Source of the DNA: Vibrio fortis
GTDB taxonomy: Bacteria; Pseudomonadota; Gammaproteobacteria; Enterobacterales; Vibrionaceae
Direction: 5' to 3'
Assembly: GCF_000695685.1 (NCBI RefSeq)
Contig: NZ_JFFR01000012.1
Coordinates: 186,001 to 250,000 of the forward strand
Length of the DNA: 64,000 nt
Position numbers and translations under genes: made by a program. Under the pieces are notes generated by a model that saw only the letters and a program-made list of their open reading frames with translations, searched no databases and had not been told where the DNA came from. Below are positions 1-7,919 of the stretch, in pieces. Position 1 is the first letter of the stretch. Each line of letters begins with the position of its first letter.

Positions 1-391
1 GAGTCGTCGCCTTCTTGCCGTCGAGTAACCCCGCTTCCGCCAACACAAATGCACCCAAGCAAAGCCCGACTATGGTTTTGCCTTGCGAATGACACAATAT
101 CAGTTCATCAATCAGAGCTTTCGGCACCTGAGGTAAAGAGTTGGGCCAACTCGGCACTACAATAATGTCGCAATCGCGGGCGCGCTCAATCCCCTCTTCT
201 ATACTGATACCAAAGCCTGATCCCGAGGAGAACTCAGCCCCAGAGACACTGCACAAGCTCACTGAAAACTTGGGTTGCTGCTCAATGAATACATCTTGAA
301 AAACTAAACAGGGAACCGACAAATGAAATGCGCTGATCCCTTCAAACGCGATCACAGCGACTTTTACAGGCTCAGTAGAAGACGAAAGCAT
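1..391 (-). CDS. GlxA-type AraC regulator, N-terminal part (cut by window edge)
   Basis: Reading the minus strand from an ATG at 391 gives 130 codons that run off the window start. The product has a DJ-1/PfpI (class I glutamine amidotransferase-like) fold: an opening strand VKVAVIAFEGISAF, the core strand DIIVVPSWP, and a nucleophile-elbow-like segment TIVGLCLGAFVLAEAGLLDG. This arrangement is typical of the sensor domain of GlxA-family AraC regulators, whose DNA-binding domain would lie beyond the window. In such regulators the elbow usually serves ligand sensing rather than amidotransfer. It is divergent from the metallo-hydrolase gene at 510, which may be its target (inference). A stand-alone DJ-1/PfpI protein is the alternative, because the C-terminal half cannot be seen. 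Confidence 0.75.
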   Translation of the reverse strand, partial: MLSSSTEPVKVAVIAFEGISAFHLSVPCLVFQDVFIEQQPKFSVSLCSVSGAEFSSGSGFGISIEEGIERARDCDIIVVPSWPNSLPQVPKALIDELILCHSQGKTIVGLCLGAFVLAEAGLLDGKKATT

Positions 392-509
392 AAAAATGAC
401 CTCAATAGAACAATGGCCCAATTTGAGCGATAGATTACCTTAAACACGGTATTACACTTTTTCACTCTGCACCATAATTGTTGGACAGTAATTCATCGGA
501 GCAGACATC

Positions 510-1301
510 ATGAAAATTCATCACCTTCGCAGTGCCACTTTTATTATTGAATCAGGCCAATACCGTATTCTGATTGATCCGATGCTAGGTGAAAAAGGCT
601 CACTGCCTCCGTTCTCTGTATTGCGCTTCAAAGCAGCCAAGAACCCAACCGTAGACTTACCCGCCAATGCAGGGCCATTACTTGATATGGTGACTCACGC
701 TTTAATCACACACAGTCAAACCTTTGGTTTCAAACCCCTACAACATGGTGACCACCTAGACACGGCAGGTGAGGCTTTCTTGGTTAATAACGGTATTGCC
801 GTCGCAACACCAAGCAAAGACAAAGCTTACTTAGAGAAGTATGGGATTACCGTGAGTCACGGTTTAGACAGCTGGGTCGAGACGGATTATCTAGAGGGGA
901 ACATCACCGCGGTGCCTGCGCAACATGGTCATGGCTGGATCCATAAAGTGATGGCAAATGGCTGTGGATTCTATTTAGAGCTTCCAAATGAACCATCAAT
1001 TTACATCAGTGGTGATACGGTACTGACTGACAACGTGAAGCGTGCGCTAACTGAGCTAAAGCCCGATATTACTGTGGTCGCAACTGGTCAAGCTCAAATG
1101 GATGTGGGACAGCCTCTGTTGATGCCAACCGATGAAGTGATGGAGTTTATCCGCCTCTCGCCAGGTAAAGTGATCGCCAATCATATGGAAGCGTTGAATC
1201 ACTGCCCTATCGAGCGTTCAACATTAAAGCAGACGCTTGAGCATCATCAGTTAGCTGACAAGGTGTTGATTCCTGAAGATGGTGAAACACTAGAGTTTTA
1301 A
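510..1301 (+). CDS. MBL-fold metallo-hydrolase
   Basis: 263-residue protein of the metallo-beta-lactamase superfamily, UlaG-like branch. It opens with HHLRSATFIIE and LIDPML, the usual first strands. Candidate metal ligands are H68, H79-x-D81-H82, D84, H139, D169 (in SGDT) and H225 (in ANHMEALNH). The first histidine and the HxDH element are separated by about ten residues rather than forming a compact HxHxDH. Related UlaG-like proteins can vary here, so loss of activity should not be assumed. It has no signal peptide and is expected in the cytoplasm. Substrate unknown. The start is the ATG at 510, preceded by a purine-rich GGAGCAG. The gene is divergent from the GlxA-type regulator, which may control it. 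Confidence 0.85.
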   Translation: MKIHHLRSATFIIESGQYRILIDPMLGEKGSLPPFSVLRFKAAKNPTVDLPANAGPLLDMVTHALITHSQTFGFKPLQHGDHLDTAGEAFLVNNGIAVATPSKDKAYLEKYGITVSHGLDSWVETDYLEGNITAVPAQHGHGWIHKVMANGCGFYLELPNEPSIYISGDTVLTDNVKRALTELKPDITVVATGQAQMDVGQPLLMPTDEVMEFIRLSPGKVIANHMEALNHCPIERSTLKQTLEHHQLADKVLIPEDGETLEF

Positions 1302-1352
1302 ATAAGAGATATTAACTTTAAATATCAAAATTTCTGTCTCCAAAAAGAACAA

Positions 1353-1371
1353 ACCCCGCGTAATGCGGGGC
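1353..1371 (-). terminator. Terminator of the TonB receptor gene
   Basis: GC-rich hairpin CCCCGC-GTAAT-GCGGGG. On the minus strand it is followed by a T-rich stretch (TTTGTTCTTTTT), as expected for the end of the receptor gene that stops at 1396. Confidence 0.75.
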
Positions 1372-1395
1372 TTGCTCTAGGCAGTGTCTGTTTTT

Positions 1396-3429
1396 TTAGA
1401 AGCTGTAAGCAACAGAAGCTTTGAAGTTACGACCTGCTTCGTAGCTGGTGTACTTCTCAGAACCCCAAGAGATACCAAAGCCTGTGTGCTCAGCGTACTT
1501 CTTATCAAATAGGTTATCGACAGCAAGGTTAACTGACAGGTCCTTAGCAAAATCTGGAACGTAAGCCGCCCAAATGTTGTGAGTACCGAAGCCAGCACGT
1601 TCAATCTTCACGCCATCTTCATCTGTGTAGTCATTACCCGGAACAAAACGTGAATCCCAACCAAACACTAGCTCGTTAGATAGGCTGTAGTTGAAGCCCG
1701 CTTTAATGTTGTGGATGCCAGTCTTGTTCATGTGGCTTGTTGTGCCATCTTTTAGACTAGTTTGGTCACCGTCAGAGAACGAGTGGTTTGCGTATAGCGC
1801 AAAGTCATCGATGCTGTAAGTAAATACTGTCTCTACACCCCAAACTTCAACATCGTACTGGTTTGCCAGTGTTGTGTTGTTTTTCGTTGGGTGCATTTGG
1901 TTATCAAGATCGTACTGGTAAGCCGTGAAACCTAGGATTGCATGATCAGCTGCAAGCAAACCAGACAGATCGTAATCGAAGCCCGCTTCATAGTTATTAC
2001 CTGTCATCGCCTTAGTATCCGCTTGATTTACATCACTTGCGGCTTTCATGGTTAGCGTTTCAGGAAGTGCAGCACCCTTGAATAGACGACCGTAACCAAC
2101 GCGTAGTCTTAGATTGTCTGTTGTTTGGTGTTCACCTTGGAATTTCGGTGAAAGTTGGTCGTACTTACCAGAGAACACGCCACCTAGTTCGTGCACGTCA
2201 TAACGAAGACCTGTCACAAAACGGAAGTCACTGATTTCAAAGGCGTCTTGAGCGTAGATACCGTAAGCAGTAACGGTACCACCATCCATGTCGTAGTTCT
2301 TAGTTTCGCCTGCTTTAGTACCTGAAGTGTAAGTACCTAAACCAGAGTCAATCCACTGTTTCGCTTTGTAGCCTTCAACACCATAAGTCAGCTCATGATC
2401 ACCGACCCATGAGATATTACGGATATCACCACCAATGGTTGTTACATTGTATTCACGATCTGGAATAGATAGTTCGCCGTCTTTGGTGAATACCCAGCTA
2501 CCTGATGAATTATCCCAGTTACCGTAGTCTTCAGTTAGTGCATCACGGTCCATGTACTGACGGTTGTAGTACAGGTCAGTTGTTAGGTTTACAAGATCGC
2601 TGCCATTGTCGTAATGGTGGTTTAGTGTCACTGTATCGCGGCTGATTGCATGGTAGTTATGCTCATCATCTGCGTATAGCGCACCCGCTTTTTCACCTGA
2701 TAGTTGGCGCTTACCACCATCTTCGTATTTGTTGAATGTCAGCTTAAATTCGTTGGCGTCGTTTGGAATAAATACCACTTTCGCCAAGCCAGACTTTAAC
2801 TCACCTTGCTTAGATGTAACGTCATCTTCGCCAGGGATATGTAGGTCACCATCTTCAGAGTAGTTAGCGATACCCATGAACTGCAGTTTGTCGTTTAGCT
2901 TCGCGTAAACAGCTACGTTAGTAGTGAAGCGCTCATAAGCCGTTTGGTAGCCAGTTTTAACACGTGCGCCAACCGTTTCGTCACCACGTAGTAAGTCACT
3001 CGGATCTTTTGTTTCGTAGCTGAATGAGCCGTTAATCGCACCCGCACCAGAAAGAACAGAGTTACCACCTAGAGTGATTTCTGCTGATTTCAGCATTGCA
3101 GGATCAAACGTCTGGTCACCTGAGTGGTGGAACAATTGACCTTCTTGGCGAGCACCATCGATGGTAACAACCGAGAACTTGTCTTCCATACCACGGATGA
3201 AAACTTTACGAGAGTAACGAGCGTTACCATCGACCGTTACGCTCGGCATGGTATTCAGAACATCTTTAATGTCTGACGCTTGTTTCTGTTCCAGAGTATC
3301 AGAGTTGATCTCAGTTTGAACGTGTTGATCTAGGGCGGAACCGACAACAACGACGGTTTCATCGGCAGCTTGGGCAGCAAAAGTAGTAAGTGCAACGGTA
3401 ATCGCTGCAGAGAGTGACTTCAGTTTCAT
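1396..3429 (-). CDS. TonB-dependent outer-membrane receptor (FrpB/heme-type)
   Basis: 677-residue outer-membrane receptor. It has a signal peptide (MKLKSLSAAITVALTTFAAQA), then an ETVVVVGSAL TonB-box-like start, a plug domain with SDIKDVLNTMPSV, FIRGMEDKFSVVTIDGARQEGQ and a G-rich VLSGAGAINGSF segment. A long beta-barrel follows and ends in the typical terminal phenylalanine (SVAYSF). The plug wording resembles FrpB/FetA and some heme receptors. The FRAP and NPNL motifs of classical heme receptors are not clearly present (LFKGAALPETL is the nearest), so the ligand stays open: heme, a ferric chelate or another metal. A Fur-box-like inverted repeat lies about 55 bases upstream and a terminator sits downstream, so this is probably a single iron-regulated gene. 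Confidence 0.85.
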   Translation of the reverse strand: MKLKSLSAAITVALTTFAAQAADETVVVVGSALDQHVQTEINSDTLEQKQASDIKDVLNTMPSVTVDGNARYSRKVFIRGMEDKFSVVTIDGARQEGQLFHHSGDQTFDPAMLKSAEITLGGNSVLSGAGAINGSFSYETKDPSDLLRGDETVGARVKTGYQTAYERFTTNVAVYAKLNDKLQFMGIANYSEDGDLHIPGEDDVTSKQGELKSGLAKVVFIPNDANEFKLTFNKYEDGGKRQLSGEKAGALYADDEHNYHAISRDTVTLNHHYDNGSDLVNLTTDLYYNRQYMDRDALTEDYGNWDNSSGSWVFTKDGELSIPDREYNVTTIGGDIRNISWVGDHELTYGVEGYKAKQWIDSGLGTYTSGTKAGETKNYDMDGGTVTAYGIYAQDAFEISDFRFVTGLRYDVHELGGVFSGKYDQLSPKFQGEHQTTDNLRLRVGYGRLFKGAALPETLTMKAASDVNQADTKAMTGNNYEAGFDYDLSGLLAADHAILGFTAYQYDLDNQMHPTKNNTTLANQYDVEVWGVETVFTYSIDDFALYANHSFSDGDQTSLKDGTTSHMNKTGIHNIKAGFNYSLSNELVFGWDSRFVPGNDYTDEDGVKIERAGFGTHNIWAAYVPDFAKDLSVNLAVDNLFDKKYAEHTGFGISWGSEKYTSYEAGRNFKASVAYSF

Positions 3430-3483
3430 AATGGTACTTATATTTTATAAACAACAACAAGAGCGGTGCATAATACACGATGC

Positions 3484-3504
3484 AAATGATAATTCATCTC
3501 ATTT
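3484..3504. promoter_or_regulatory. Fur box upstream of the TonB receptor
   Basis: Inverted repeat AAATGA-N9-TCATTT containing TGATAATTCATCTCA, which matches the 7-1-7 Fur model TGATAATNATTATCA at 11 of 14 positions. It lies about 55 bases upstream of the receptor start codon. Fur control of such receptors is well established; binding here is inferred. Confidence 0.65.
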
Positions 3505-3618
3505 ACATTCTTTACTTTTCTATGCTTTATTTTTATAAAATCACAATGTAGTATTCACCAAAGTTCACCGAACTCTTGTTTTTTGAACTGAATATTTCAA
3601 AAAATCCTAGAAATAGGT

Positions 3619-3648
3619 AGCCATCAGTCTCTATCTGGTGGCTTTTTA
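3619..3648 (+). terminator. Orphan rho-independent terminator
   Basis: Nine-pair stem AGCCATCAG / CTGGTGGCT with a seven-base loop, followed immediately by TTTTT on the plus strand. The nearest upstream gene is transcribed away from it, so it must end a short transcript that I cannot identify or be a relic. Confidence 0.7.
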
Positions 3649-3903
3649 AAAGAAACCCGCACTAAACCAACCCAAATCGCTCGAAATAAGCCAATAATTA
3701 CCAACAGGAAAATCAAAGAATTGAATACAATGCCACATTGCCATTCAATTATTTGGTTATGTTCTGGTTTGGACACTTCACAATAATTCGATGGCTTAAC
3801 TTTCCTTACCGCGCTTACATGTCGTTACGCCAGATAACAGATGCCCTTGCTATGATGATTCACGTCATAACAAAACCGCCATCATCGCTATCGAAAAATT
3901 CTT

Positions 3904-4281
3904 ATGAAAACTCTTTACCAACTTTCGGACTCTGACTTTGAACAATACCTGCTTTCAATCAAACCCATAGTCAGAAGAAGTGCCAAATCTCAGCGTGAAA
4001 TAGAACAAGTTGCTATCGAGTTTGGTTATCAATTTACCGATAGCTATCACTACCAAAATCAGACCACAAAGGTTTCTCTGCTTTGCCCAAGTTGCAACCA
4101 CATCGTCTTTAAACAACCTCGCTCAATACTCACCAACCCTGCTTGTCCTAGCTGTAAAGTGGCAACCAAAACAAAGCCATCCAACAACAAGGCCACTAAC
4201 CGCTCAATTCGGCTTGATGACTTGATATCGACCCAAGGCTCAAAAAAGCTCGCTAAAGCAATTAGGGATTCCAAGACCTAA
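3904..4281 (+). CDS. Hypothetical zinc-ribbon protein
   Basis: 125-residue soluble protein that I do not recognise. The middle carries two paired-cysteine knuckles, LLCPSCNH (about residues 60-66) and ACPSCK (about 79-84), spaced as in a four-cysteine zinc ribbon. The N-terminal part is a helix-rich segment with RRSAKSQREIEQVAIEFGYQF. The C-terminus is basic and lysine-rich. A nucleic-acid-binding role would be a guess. The ribosome site is weak, and the gene stands alone between the TonB receptor and the fpr-like gene. Confidence 0.6.
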   Translation: MKTLYQLSDSDFEQYLLSIKPIVRRSAKSQREIEQVAIEFGYQFTDSYHYQNQTTKVSLLCPSCNHIVFKQPRSILTNPACPSCKVATKTKPSNNKATNRSIRLDDLISTQGSKKLAKAIRDSKT

Positions 4282-4378
4282 AAATAAGTCACTTAGACTC
4301 AAACAGGTCATAGGAAAATAAATCACAGTGTGTCATATTGACTCTTAAGTCAGTTAAAAACATTCTCAAACCCCACTT

Positions 4379-4398
4379 GATAACGATTATCATTATTG
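4379..4398. promoter_or_regulatory. Fur box upstream of the ferredoxin reductase gene
   Basis: The sequence GATAACGATTATCATTATTG closely matches the 19-base Fur consensus GATAATGATAATCATTATC. It lies about 90 bases before the start of the reductase gene. It is the best Fur-box match in the window. Confidence 0.8.
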
Positions 4399-4485
4399 GC
4401 ATGTAACCTGCTAATATTAAGTCAGACTCTTTGATTATGCTTATTAGAGCCTTGCTATCGAGGCACTCAATAGGAGATTAAGATT

Positions 4486-5268
4486 ATGACAGAACTACCC
4501 CACGGCTTAGTATCAGGTACAGTGATTGAGAGAACTGATTGGAACCATCAACTTTTCTCGATTGAAGTGAAGGCGCCTGTCTCCAGTTATCTTGCAGGAC
4601 AATTCACCAAACTAGGGCTCGAAAACGAGCAAGGAGAATTAGTCAGACGCGCCTACTCAATGGTGAATGCTCCTTCACACACTAAGGACCATCAACATTT
4701 AGAATTTCTGATAGTGAAAGACTCTGACGGACAACTGTCTCCGAAACTCCACCAGCTTCAACAAGGTGATGAGGTATTTGTTGGGCGGGATCCTAGTGGA
4801 TTTATGACGCTCGAGGAGATCCCCTCGACCGCGAAAGACCTATGGATGTTGTCAACAGGTACCGCAATTGGCCCCTTCCTATCGCTTTTAGAACAGCTTC
4901 AACAACAAGAGACACCTCTGTCGTTTAAACACCTCATCCTCGTTCACGCGGTAAGGACTCAAGCAGATCTAACCTATCAAGAACGTATCCAAACATTCAT
5001 CCAACACTTTCAAGGAACGCTTCATTATGTGCCAATTATTTCACGAGAATCCGTTACCGGAGCTTTGCGCGGACGAATCCCAAGTCTGTTACTTGGAGGC
5101 GACCTTGAGCAAGCCACGTCTGTCACTATCAATAAAGAGCGTAGTTTCTTCTACCTTTGCGGCAATCCAGAAATGGTTCGCGACACCAGCACAACCTTAA
5201 ATCAGCTCGGATTAGAAAAGCACCTACGTCGTAAACCCGGTCAATTCAGTAGCGAAAATTACTGGTAA
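4486..5268 (+). CDS. fpr: Ferredoxin--NADP(+) reductase, Fpr type
   Basis: 260-residue flavoprotein that passes electrons between NADPH and ferredoxin or flavodoxin in the cytoplasm. Family marks visible: the FAD-binding motif RAYS at residues 55-58, the FAD region GQLSPKL, the NADP-binding GTAIGP at 125-130, YLCGNPEMV near the C-terminus and a short aromatic ending (NYW) like the bacterial Fpr subclass. Length is normal. RBS AGGAGAT precedes the ATG. A strong Fur-like box upstream suggests induction by iron starvation, which would fit a role in iron reduction or iron-sulfur repair. The DUF1971 gene starts 44 bases downstream and may be co-transcribed. Confidence 0.9.
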   Translation: MTELPHGLVSGTVIERTDWNHQLFSIEVKAPVSSYLAGQFTKLGLENEQGELVRRAYSMVNAPSHTKDHQHLEFLIVKDSDGQLSPKLHQLQQGDEVFVGRDPSGFMTLEEIPSTAKDLWMLSTGTAIGPFLSLLEQLQQQETPLSFKHLILVHAVRTQADLTYQERIQTFIQHFQGTLHYVPIISRESVTGALRGRIPSLLLGGDLEQATSVTINKERSFFYLCGNPEMVRDTSTTLNQLGLEKHLRRKPGQFSSENYW

Positions 5269-5312
5269 CCCGAACTCATTCTCTTCAAATTCAATGGCAA
5301 AAGGATCACTTT

Positions 5313-5646
5313 ATGGCCCATTTACGTATTCCAAAAACACTGGACGATTCAACGCTCAACGCCCTTTTTCACCAAAGACAATATTCCAGCGGCACTACTC
5401 AACCGCCACAATACCGCCGAGGGTGTGTTTGGGCAGATCTGTGTAATGGAAGGGACTGTCACTTTCTATGGCTTTGCTAATGCTGATGCTATAGAGCCAG
5501 AGCAGGTCATCGTGATTGAAGCGGGTCAATTTGCTACGAGCCCTCCTCAATACTGGCACCGTGTTGAACTCAGTGACGACGCGCAATTCAACATTAACTT
5601 TTGGTCTGAAAAAGAGACTAAGAAGATGTTCAACACTCGTAAATAA
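5313..5646 (+). pseudogene. DUF1971 / TehB-N-like gene with a one-base frameshift
   Basis: From the ATG at 5313 the frame reads MAHLRIPK and then departs from the family. If one A of the AAAAA run at 5333-5337 is removed, the reading becomes PKHWTIQRSTPFFTKDNIPA and flows without a stop through LLNRHNTAEGVFGQICVMEG to the TAA at 5644-5646. That gives a full 110-residue DUF1971 protein, the cupin-like module also found at the N-terminus of some TehB tellurite-resistance proteins. Ribosome site AAAGG precedes the ATG. As written, only a shortened product from the GTG at 5425 (73 residues) could be made in the downstream frame. A sequencing error in the A run, a real null allele and slippage-based phase variation are all possible. 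Confidence 0.8.
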
Positions 5647-5813
5647 CAGTGTGCTTTTAAGATCTTCAATAACGAGTAGCCCTATAAAACCACAAAATAA
5701 CCATAATAAAAACAATGACTAATCATGATAGACAACACATCTAAAGTGGCGCACACTGCGTGAATTGATCATTTTGATACTTATTATTGATGTTTAAGGT
5801 AAGAGAGGAAGCC

Positions 5814-6812
5814 ATGCTCAACATTGCTTTTTTTAGCTCAAAGTCATACGACGAAAAGTCATTTACACTGGCGAAAGGTGAACTCAAGGCTGAGTTTCAT
5901 TTTCACGATTTTCGTTTAACCACCACGACAGCGAAGATGGCTCACGATTGTGAAGCAGTGTGTGCCTTTGTAAACGATGATTTATCTCGCGACGTTTTGG
6001 AAGTATTGGCTCAAGGTGGCACTCAGCTTATTGCAATGCGTTGTGCAGGCTTCGACAAAGTTGACCTCGAGGCGGCAAAAGAGCTTGGTCTTCAGGTTGT
6101 TCGCGTTCCAGCTTATTCGCCAGAATCCGTGGCTGAGCACACCGTCGGCATGATGATGTGTTTAAACCGAAAACTGCACAAGGCATATCAGCGTACTCGT
6201 GACGCGAACTTCTCTCTTGAGGGCTTGGTTGGTTTCAACTTTCACGGTAAAACCGTCGGTGTCATCGGTTCAGGCAAGATTGGCCTCGCGACCATGCGTA
6301 TCCTGAAAGGCTTGGGAATGAACATTCTGTGTTACGACCCATACCCTAACCCACTTGCTGAAGAGCTGGGTGCAAGATATGTCGAGCTGGATGAGCTATA
6401 TCAACACTCAGACGTGATTTCTCTGCACTGCCCTATGAGCAAAGAGAACTATCACCTACTTGATGCGACAGCATTTAGCAAAATGAAAGATGGTGTGATG
6501 ATCGTGAATACCAGCCGTGGTGAACTGCTGGATTCTACGGCTGCGATTGAAGCTCTAAAACAGAGCAAGATTGGCGCACTAGGCCTTGATGTTTACGACA
6601 ACGAGAAAGAGCTGTTCTTCCAAGATAAATCTAACGATGTGATTGTCGATGATGTATTCCGTCGTTTGTCTGCATGTCACAACGTACTATTCACTGGCCA
6701 CCAAGCGTTTCTGACTAAAGATGCTCTATCAAACATTGCCAACACAACGCTAGGCAGCATTACTGCTTACTTTAGCAATGAAAAGAGTGGCAATGAGCTT
6801 ATCGAGCTATAA
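5814..6812 (+). CDS. ldhA: D-lactate dehydrogenase (fermentative)
   Basis: 332-residue NAD-dependent 2-hydroxyacid dehydrogenase that reduces pyruvate to D-lactate in the cytoplasm. The ATG at 5814 is chosen because AGAGGA sits just before it; the upstream in-frame ATGs add non-family residues. The NAD-binding GVIGSGKIG is at residues 149-157. The catalytic triad falls at R235 (NTSRGELLD), E264 (YDNE) and H296 (TGHQAF), the same spacing as in characterised LdhA enzymes. Length is normal. It appears to be a single gene. Other D-2-hydroxyacid dehydrogenases are possible, but the fit to LdhA is close. Confidence 0.92.
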   Translation: MLNIAFFSSKSYDEKSFTLAKGELKAEFHFHDFRLTTTTAKMAHDCEAVCAFVNDDLSRDVLEVLAQGGTQLIAMRCAGFDKVDLEAAKELGLQVVRVPAYSPESVAEHTVGMMMCLNRKLHKAYQRTRDANFSLEGLVGFNFHGKTVGVIGSGKIGLATMRILKGLGMNILCYDPYPNPLAEELGARYVELDELYQHSDVISLHCPMSKENYHLLDATAFSKMKDGVMIVNTSRGELLDSTAAIEALKQSKIGALGLDVYDNEKELFFQDKSNDVIVDDVFRRLSACHNVLFTGHQAFLTKDALSNIANTTLGSITAYFSNEKSGNELIEL

Positions 6813-6831
6813 CCGATAGCTCTAGATACGA

Positions 6832-6864
6832 ATGACCACGAGCTGACTTGGAACTCGTGGTTCA
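6832..6864. terminator. Hairpin between ldhA and the patatin gene
   Basis: Stem CCACGAG / CTCGTGG with short flanking pairs, between two convergent genes. The T-runs are poor on both sides, so it is at best a weak bidirectional terminator. Confidence 0.4.
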
Positions 6865-6874
6865 TTAAAAGATC

Positions 6875-7747
6875 TTAAATACAGAAGTGGCAGTTTTCCG
6901 TATCTAAGCCATGCATACCATTTCGAATCGCCAAATGTTCATTACCCGCATCGATACCCATTTGGTACCCCTCACTCAATAGCGACTGGTCCATGGTCAA
7001 CCTTTTTACTCCAAAGTTCTCTGGTGGGGCGATCACTTTGATCTTGGCATCCTTCGGTGGGTTACGAATAAACTCTAGCGACTGGTTATAGTTTTCAGCG
7101 CGAACCGCCATCGATTCTGCAATATTTGGATACTTTGAAAGCAGCTTTTTGATCACCCACTGATACTTTTGTGGCTTCATCTGATAACTCAATGGATGCG
7201 ACAAAATCACCGTAATATCACGTGCACCGCGACGATAAGCTTCTCGAACGGGGATAGAGTCCGCAACACCACCATCGGTATAACAACCACCTGAAAAGCA
7301 TGGCGTTTCTCGATAAGCAATAGGTAAAGCTGTTGTCGCCTCTACAACATTGGATAGATTTTCTGGATTGATTTGGTAGTAGTTCGCGTTGCCAGTTTCA
7401 ACATTAGTCACCGCTGCATAAAACGGAATGCCGCCAAATAGACGGCTGTAATCTAATGGGTAACGTAAGTTCGACTCTTCCCACAACCATTTCACGTCTA
7501 CCAAATTGCCACCCTTAGCAAAACGCGCTGGGTTAAAAAAGGCTTTGTCTGTCGCCATAGTGGTGATCACATCTAGGCTACGACGAGGGGCATGAGACAG
7601 ATAGCCGATCAAGTTGGAAACGCCGGCCGACACACCGAATGCAAAATCATACGGTTTAAATTCTTCCGCCATGAATGCATCTAATACACCCGCTGCGAAA
7701 ATACCTCGCATGGCGCCGCCTTCTACAATCAGTGCTTTCTTACTCAT
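6875..7747 (-). CDS. Patatin-like phospholipase family protein
   Basis: 290-residue serine hydrolase of the patatin family, similar in outline to E. coli YjjU. The oxyanion-hole motif GGAMRG is at residues 10-15, the nucleophile motif GVSAG at 38-42 (Ser40), and the catalytic aspartate in TDGG (D158). No signal peptide or transmembrane segment is apparent, so a cytoplasmic or peripheral location is expected. Substrate unknown; lipid acyl esters are the family norm. It ends with a Cys-containing tail HFCI. It is a single gene, convergent with ldhA. Confidence 0.87.
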   Translation of the reverse strand: MSKKALIVEGGAMRGIFAAGVLDAFMAEEFKPYDFAFGVSAGVSNLIGYLSHAPRRSLDVITTMATDKAFFNPARFAKGGNLVDVKWLWEESNLRYPLDYSRLFGGIPFYAAVTNVETGNANYYQINPENLSNVVEATTALPIAYRETPCFSGGCYTDGGVADSIPVREAYRRGARDITVILSHPLSYQMKPQKYQWVIKKLLSKYPNIAESMAVRAENYNQSLEFIRNPPKDAKIKVIAPPENFGVKRLTMDQSLLSEGYQMGIDAGNEHLAIRNGMHGLDTENCHFCI

Positions 7748-7856
7748 TTTTCTACTCTATTTACTGCTCTAAAACTGATAAAAGGAATAGTAAAACTCGC
7801 TAGCCCCAAATGATAATGGGATAAATGTATAGATTCGATAGGCAAAATCTATCGAC

Positions 7857-7886
7857 AAAAAAGCCGCAGACGAAATCGCCTACGGC
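7857..7886 (-). terminator. Terminator of the four-carbon acid sugar operon
   Basis: On the minus strand an eleven-pair stem with two wobble pairs (GCCGTAGGCGA / TCGTCTGCGGC) is followed by TTTTTT. It lies 34 bases past the stop codon of the glycerate kinase gene, the last gene of the operon. Confidence 0.8.
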
Positions 7887-7919
7887 TACAAAGATTTAAA
7901 TAAGACAGATTTATGAAGG

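Larger units (their letters stand above)
3430..3903. other. Long intergenic region with Fur box and orphan terminator
   Basis: This 474-base gap holds the Fur-like site at 3484-3504 and a strong plus-strand terminator hairpin at 3619-3647 that does not follow any recognisable gene. A short open frame near 3738 has no convincing ribosome site or protein features. The gap may encode a short untranslated RNA that starts near the Fur site and stops at the orphan terminator (inference). Confidence 0.5.

Noticed and set aside
3738..3935. 65-codon open frame before the zinc-ribbon gene
   Set aside because: No ribosome site, overlaps the start of a better gene and shows no recognisable features.
5647..5758. 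Inverted repeat CAGTGTGC / GCACACTG around the ldhA promoter region
   Set aside because: Eight-base arms 96 bases apart can arise by chance; no duplicated target or transposase is present.
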